14,718 nucleotides of DNA from NCBI GenBank assembly GCA_965652565.1, contig CBFGWL010000074.1, positions 1-14,718 on the forward strand. The letters run 5' to 3'. Under the pieces are notes generated by a model, which had not been told where the DNA came from, did no database searches, and worked only from the letters and a program-made list of their open reading frames with translations. The position numbers and the translations under genes are program-made. The stretch's first letter is position 1; each line of letters starts with the position of its first letter. This document shows, one piece after another, positions 14,530 through 14,718 of this stretch. The stretch comes from RSA11 sp965652565 (GTDB lineage Bacteria > Actinomycetota > Thermoleophilia > Solirubrobacterales > 70-9).

Positions 14530-14535
14530 AGCCTA
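14530..14535 (-). promoter_or_regulatory. Possible -10 element of the minus-strand run
   Basis: On the minus strand this reads TAGGCT, a TANNNT match ending 10 nt before the ATG at 14519. No -35 hexamer or ribosome site is evident. The spacing resembles the candidate boxes before 2229 and 2322. Confidence 0.35.
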
Positions 14536-14614
14536 GATCAGACCCCGTCCCCAACGAGCCACCGCGGGGGCGGGCGGGCCGGGGGCGTTCGCGCTGGTGG
14601 CGGCGTGGCGGTGT

Positions 14615-14718
14615 CGGGGCGGCGCGCTGCGTCCGCGGCGGCGCGGCCGGGGCGTTTCCGGCGACGCCGGCGCCGGGGGTCGGCGGCGAAGGAGGGGGTC
14701 GCATTGGAGGGATCGCGA
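14615..14718. repeat. Right copy of the inverted repeat bracketing the cluster
   Basis: The reverse complement of this end reproduces the element at 679-784. The outer 48 bp match at 44 positions, and an inner 24-bp block (14615-14638) matches exactly, with nearly the same spacing. The diverged middle holds CCGGCG-A-CGCCGG (14658-14670), a hairpin in place of the 12-bp palindrome in the left copy. The element runs off the window end at AGGGATCGCGA. That resembles the GGGATCGCGGG motif of the 60-bp hairpin array, so an array may continue beyond. It lies upstream of the GT2 gene. The remaining ~95 bp between it and the GT2 start show only the promoter candidate. Confidence 0.85.

Noticed and set aside
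679..14718. Composite transposon or integrative element bounded by the inverted repeats
   Set aside because: No transposase, integrase or target-site duplication is visible, and the internal genes are a coherent host-type glycan set. The bracketing is kept as a finding but not called a mobile element.

Overview
The window is very GC-rich (about 70% by eye), with long antisense open frames, GTG starts, start/stop overlaps and apparently near-leaderless promoters. This suggests a high-GC actinobacterium, possibly of the Thermoleophilia type. That placement is an inference from composition and gene style; no taxonomic marker is present.

Layout. Positions 1-810 carry no convincing gene and are built almost entirely of repeats: four 71-bp hairpin units (118-376), a run of hairpins phased at 60-61 bp (395-660), and a ~105-bp element (679-784) whose inverted copy forms the right end of the window (14615-14718). 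Ten genes lie between the two copies. A FAD-dependent oxidoreductase (811-2229, minus) diverges from a plus-strand run: SAM methyltransferase (2322-3113), GT-C-like membrane protein (3168-5291), TylF-type O-methyltransferase (5379-6209), GtrB/DPM1-like GT2 (6206-7276) and zinc-ribbon methyltransferase (7269-8219). A convergent minus-strand run reads inward from the right: GT2 (14519-13542), GT4 (13542-12433), and two more GT-C-like membrane proteins (12420-10285 and 10285-8204). The two runs meet tail to tail with a 16-bp overlap of their last codons.

How it may work. Everything points to synthesis and tailoring of a surface glycan or glycolipid. The GtrB-like enzyme would load a sugar onto a polyprenyl phosphate. 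The three paralogous membrane proteins have GT-C topology and would use lipid-linked sugars outside the membrane. The GT2 and GT4 enzymes would build or extend the acceptor in the cytoplasm. Three methyltransferases and one flavoprotein would modify sugars. Substrates cannot be read from the sequence. There is no polymerase, flippase, ABC exporter or nucleotide-sugar synthesis gene in the window, so the set is incomplete or relies on genes elsewhere.

The most unusual material is not the genes but the non-coding hairpin arrays and the matching inverted element that bracket them. I could not identify them as any known repeat class.
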